Of a stretch of 64,000 nucleotides of DNA, positions 61,996 to 64,000 are shown in pieces (position 1 is the stretch's first letter; each line of letters begins with the position of its first letter). The DNA lies in contig CALOGB020000174.1 of assembly GCA_942636505.2 (NCBI GenBank), positions 124,001 through 188,000 on the forward strand, written 5' to 3'. A program made the position numbers and the translations under genes. The notes below the pieces were generated by a model. The model was not told the DNA's origin, searched no databases, and worked only from the letters and a program-made list of their open reading frames with translations. Source of the DNA: an uncultured bacterium (GTDB lineage: Bacteria > Pseudomonadota > Alphaproteobacteria > Sphingomonadales > Sphingomonadaceae).

Positions 61996-62023
61996 GGGGC
62001 GGTCCTGCGGGGCCGCCCTCTTT
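61996..62023 (+). terminator. hairpin terminator after carD
   Basis: GGGCGGTCC-TGC-GGGGCCGCCC forms a GC-rich stem of about 9 bp with a wobble, followed by TCTTTCGTTCTG. It begins 25 nt after the carD stop. Confidence 0.8.
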
Positions 62024-62108
62024 CGTTCTGCTGCCTCCTTCCTCAAGATGGGGCGCCGTTCAGCGAACTAGTGCCAGACAAATTTCTCATTGCGCAGCCC
62101 CGCAGTGG

Positions 62109-62130
62109 GTGTATTGTGTTAATAATACAC
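62109..62130. promoter_or_regulatory. palindromic operator-like site before GIN-domain lipoprotein gene
   Basis: GTGTATT and AATACAC (7-bp perfect arms) flank GTGTTAAT. The stretch is an AT-rich island in GC-rich sequence, ends 1 nt before the AGGAGG ribosome binding site, and could be a repressor operator, a stem masking translation, or part of the promoter (TATTGTGTTAATAAT). Confidence 0.45.
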
Positions 62131-62141
62131 AGGAGGATGCG

Positions 62142-62873
62142 ATGAACTTTCTTGCGCTCGGACTGATCATTCCTCTCGCGGCCTGCTCGTTCAGCTGGAA
62201 CGGCGACAATGAAGGCTCGGGGGCTGCGGCGGCGGGTTCGGGGACCACCCGAACCTTCCAGGTTGCCGGTTTCAACGGCATCGACCTTCGGGGCTCGGAC
62301 GACGTCGACGTCCGCGTCGGTAACGGCTTTTCGGTTCGCGCCGAGGGACCGAGCGAACAACTCGATCGCCTGCGCATCGAGCGTGACGGCGATACGCTCA
62401 ACATCGGGCGCAAGAACGGCGCAAGCTTGGGCTGGAGCAAGGGCGCCAAAGTGAAGGTGTACGTCACCCTGCCACGGCTGACCGACGCGAGTGTCTCTGG
62501 ATCGGGCAACATGGCCGTGGACCGTGTCGAGGGCGGTGGGTTCGAAGGCGGAATCGCCGGATCAGGCAATCTCGACATCGCCGCGATCCAGGTCGACGTT
62601 GCGAAATTCACGATCGCCGGATCGGGTACCGCGCATGCGAGCGGCACGGCACGCGATCTGAAGGTGGACATCGCAGGCTCGGGTGATCTCGACGGCACCC
62701 GGTTTGAGGCGCAATCGGCGACGGTCGAGATCGCCGGTTCGGGAAGCGTGCGCGCGGTGGTGAACGGCGCTGCCAAGGTCGCCATGCTGGGCTCGGGTGA
62801 CGTCGATCTCGGGCCGCAATCCCGCTGTACGATCTCCAAGATGGGTTCGGGGCGTGTCCGCTGCGGGCGGTAA
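62142..62873 (+). CDS. GIN-domain (DUF2807) lipoprotein
   Basis: 243 residues. MNFLALGLIIPLAACSFSW has a lipobox LAAC with lipidated Cys15. The rest is a right-handed beta-helix-like head-GIN domain: FQVAGFNGIDLRGSDDVDVR, then regularly spaced turns SGSGN, AGSGN, AGSGT, AGSGD, AGSGS, LGSGD, MGSGR about every 20 residues. AGGAGG lies 6 nt upstream of ATG 62142. Function of GIN proteins is unknown; envelope location is inferred from the lipobox. A second GIN gene follows 49 nt later. Confidence 0.88.
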   Translation: MNFLALGLIIPLAACSFSWNGDNEGSGAAAAGSGTTRTFQVAGFNGIDLRGSDDVDVRVGNGFSVRAEGPSEQLDRLRIERDGDTLNIGRKNGASLGWSKGAKVKVYVTLPRLTDASVSGSGNMAVDRVEGGGFEGGIAGSGNLDIAAIQVDVAKFTIAGSGTAHASGTARDLKVDIAGSGDLDGTRFEAQSATVEIAGSGSVRAVVNGAAKVAMLGSGDVDLGPQSRCTISKMGSGRVRCGR

Positions 62874-62922
62874 GCCGCCGCCGGACTTGCGCGGGGGTAC
62901 ATAACCGGCGACGTTCGCGGGC

Positions 62923-63645
62923 ATGAGATATCTGCTCGCCGCGTCGCTGCTCCTGGCCTCGCCGGCATTCGCCCAGTCTTCCGCGACGAGCCGGACGGTC
63001 TCGGTCGGCAGCTTCGATCGGGTGCGGGTCGAGGGGCCGTTCGAGGTCCGCGTCACGACCGGCTCGCCGCGTGCGACCATCACCGGACCGGGCAGGGGGG
63101 ACGATGTGGCCGTCCGGGTCGATGGTACCACGCTGTCGGTGCGCAAGGGCACCGGCGGCTGGGGCGAGCAGACACGTGGCGGCGGCGGGGCGGGGCCGAT
63201 CGTCGTGACGCTCTCGACGCCCGGGCTGACCTCGGCCAGCGTCGCGGCCGGCGGGCGGCTGACGATCGCGAAGATCCGCGGCATGCGCGTCGACGTGACG
63301 GTCAGCGGTAACGGGAGCTTGGCCCTCGCGGCGGCCGATACCGATCAGTTGAACGCGACGCTGATCGGGACCGGCCAGATGACGCTCGCCGGCCGCGCGG
63401 CGCGCGCGCGCCTCGTGACGAGCGGGCCAGGCGCGATCGACGCATCGGGGCTGGCGGTCAATGACCTGACCGTCCACCTTGACGGCGTCGGCGAGACGAA
63501 GGCGGCGGCGCGCTACACGGCGCAGGTGACGAACAGCGGGCTGGGAACGGTAACGATCACCGGCAACGCGAAATGCCGCGTCGATGCAGCGGCCGGTGGG
63601 CCGGTGGTCTGCGGGAACCCGGCGGCGGGAGTCTCTGCTCCGTAG
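62923..63645 (+). CDS. exported GIN-domain (DUF2807) protein
   Basis: 240 residues with a signal peptide MRYLLAASLLLASPAFA-Q. The mature part repeats the GIN pattern: RTVSVGSFDRVRVEGPFEVR, VTLSTPGLTSASVAAGGRLT, VDVTVSGNGSLALAAADTDQ, NATLIGTGQMTLAGRAARAR, VTSGPGAIDASGLAVNDLTV. It lacks the strict GSG turns of its neighbour and ends with a Cys pair (AKCRVDAAAGGPVVCG). Probably periplasmic. Same direction as the lipoprotein gene, likely one operon. Confidence 0.88.
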   Translation: MRYLLAASLLLASPAFAQSSATSRTVSVGSFDRVRVEGPFEVRVTTGSPRATITGPGRGDDVAVRVDGTTLSVRKGTGGWGEQTRGGGGAGPIVVTLSTPGLTSASVAAGGRLTIAKIRGMRVDVTVSGNGSLALAAADTDQLNATLIGTGQMTLAGRAARARLVTSGPGAIDASGLAVNDLTVHLDGVGETKAAARYTAQVTNSGLGTVTITGNAKCRVDAAAGGPVVCGNPAAGVSAP

Positions 63646-63759
63646 AAAGGGATGGTGTGCTGCTGCCCCATCCACGCCGACCTCTCCCCGGCGAAATCCG
63701 CATCTGGATCGAGCCAGCTACCCTATCCGTATCGGCCCTCATACCTTCCGAACGTGTAT

Positions 63760-63855
63760 CGTCATTCCCGCGGCGGCGGGAACCCATACTGGCTGACCTC
63801 ACACTGAGATCGCTATCCTTTGAGAATATGGATTCCCGCCTGCGCGGGGATGACG
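63760..63855. repeat. palindromic element, family B-like, diverged copy 7
   Basis: CGTCATTCCCGCGGCGGCGG with GAACCCATACTGG at the left and ATATGGATTCCCGCC with TGCGCGGGGATGACG at the right. Outer ends CGTCATTCCCGC and GCGGGGATGACG pair. It is longer (96 bp) and more diverged than other B copies and its GTCAT ends recall family E, so it may be a hybrid or a separate family. Confidence 0.7.
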
Positions 63856-63908
63856 GTAGAGTTTATCGTCGGGTGGGATGAACCTCGACGGGGTCTGGGC
63901 CCCGCCCC

Positions 63909-64000
63909 TTAAATGAGCGCCAGTTCCGCCAGCTTCGTCATCAATGCCGGCGGCATCACGTCCAGCCCGGTCGCATCGCCACCCAGGTCGAGCGGCGCGT
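63909..64000 (-). CDS. C-terminal end of an unidentified protein (5' end outside window)
   Basis: On the minus strand a frame is open from the window edge to TAA at 63909-63911, giving the last 30 codons. The peptide ends APLDLGGDATGLDVMPPALM then TKLAELALI. There is too little to assign a family. Codon usage is ordinary and the frame has no stop, but other frames are also open over this short span, so the call is tentative. Confidence 0.4.
   Translation of the reverse strand, partial: APLDLGGDATGLDVMPPALMTKLAELALI

Overview
The window is 64 kb of GC-rich bacterial chromosome, almost certainly from a sphingomonad alphaproteobacterium (Sphingomonas or a close relative). This rests on gene content and gene order, not on a database search. 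Pointers are a COQ9-family protein, a ubiquinol-cytochrome c chaperone, a HWE-type histidine kinase, a class I lysyl-tRNA synthetase, CarD, DUF1206 and DUF4169 proteins, a degenerate RibB-RibA hybrid, a zinc-ribbon protein divergent from ftsEX, and a promoter matching the alphaproteobacterial EcfG stress sigma factor. I see no prophage, transposase, integrase, plasmid origin or CRISPR array, so this is core chromosome with small accessory pieces.

Layout. 1-2.5 kb: end of a large outer-membrane protein and a small unknown gene. 2.6-8.2 kb: tRNA-Leu(GAG), a MATE exporter, a zinc-ribbon protein, then the tightly overlapping operon ftsE-ftsX-ydcF-like-plsC. 8.3-12.8 kb: tyrA-hisC diverging from metX-GNAT-metW. 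12.8-15.4 kb: a single-domain response regulator facing a HWE histidine kinase that lies directly behind ssb. 15.5-19.5 kb: feoAB, a COQ9 protein and a DMT exporter. 19.5-23.1 kb: an ene-reductase, an unknown charged protein, a STAS-like protein and a DUF1206 membrane protein behind an EcfG-type promoter. 23.1-28.1 kb: a riboflavin operon (ribD-ribE-ribBX-ribH) running into GNAT and DUF4169 genes, preceded by a TonB-family gene. 28.5-35 kb: gltX, prs, PilZ with a very small upstream gene, sucC and etfBA. 35-43.8 kb: a TonB-like protein, acyltransferase, dipeptidase, MFS transporter, HDAC-like deacetylase, RNA ligase-like phosphodiesterase, lysK and a glycine-zipper protein. 44-49.2 kb: DinG-like helicase, SixA, YceD, Cbp3-like chaperone and bamE. 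49.4-53.6 kb: a membrane glycosyltransferase coupled to an envelope protein, and a TauE exporter coupled to a TIGR02186 protein. 53.7-64 kb: HerA-like ATPase, a YdeI-like fragment, an M23 peptidase, a SUV3-like helicase with an S4 protein, fdxA, carD, and two GIN-domain envelope proteins.

Genes are packed with ATGA, GTGA and TGATG overlaps, which mark translationally coupled operons. Gaps are occupied repeatedly by five families of short palindromic elements (at least 18 copies), most of them two hairpins in opposite orientation, resembling REP doublets or MITEs.

Items I would follow up first: a 34-codon gene with an excellent ribosome binding site upstream of the PilZ gene; the coupled NfrB-like glycosyltransferase and envelope-protein pair; the ssb-HWE kinase-response regulator arrangement; the DUF1206 gene under an exact EcfG-type promoter; and the palindromic element families. 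I found no clearly new multi-gene defence or mobile system.
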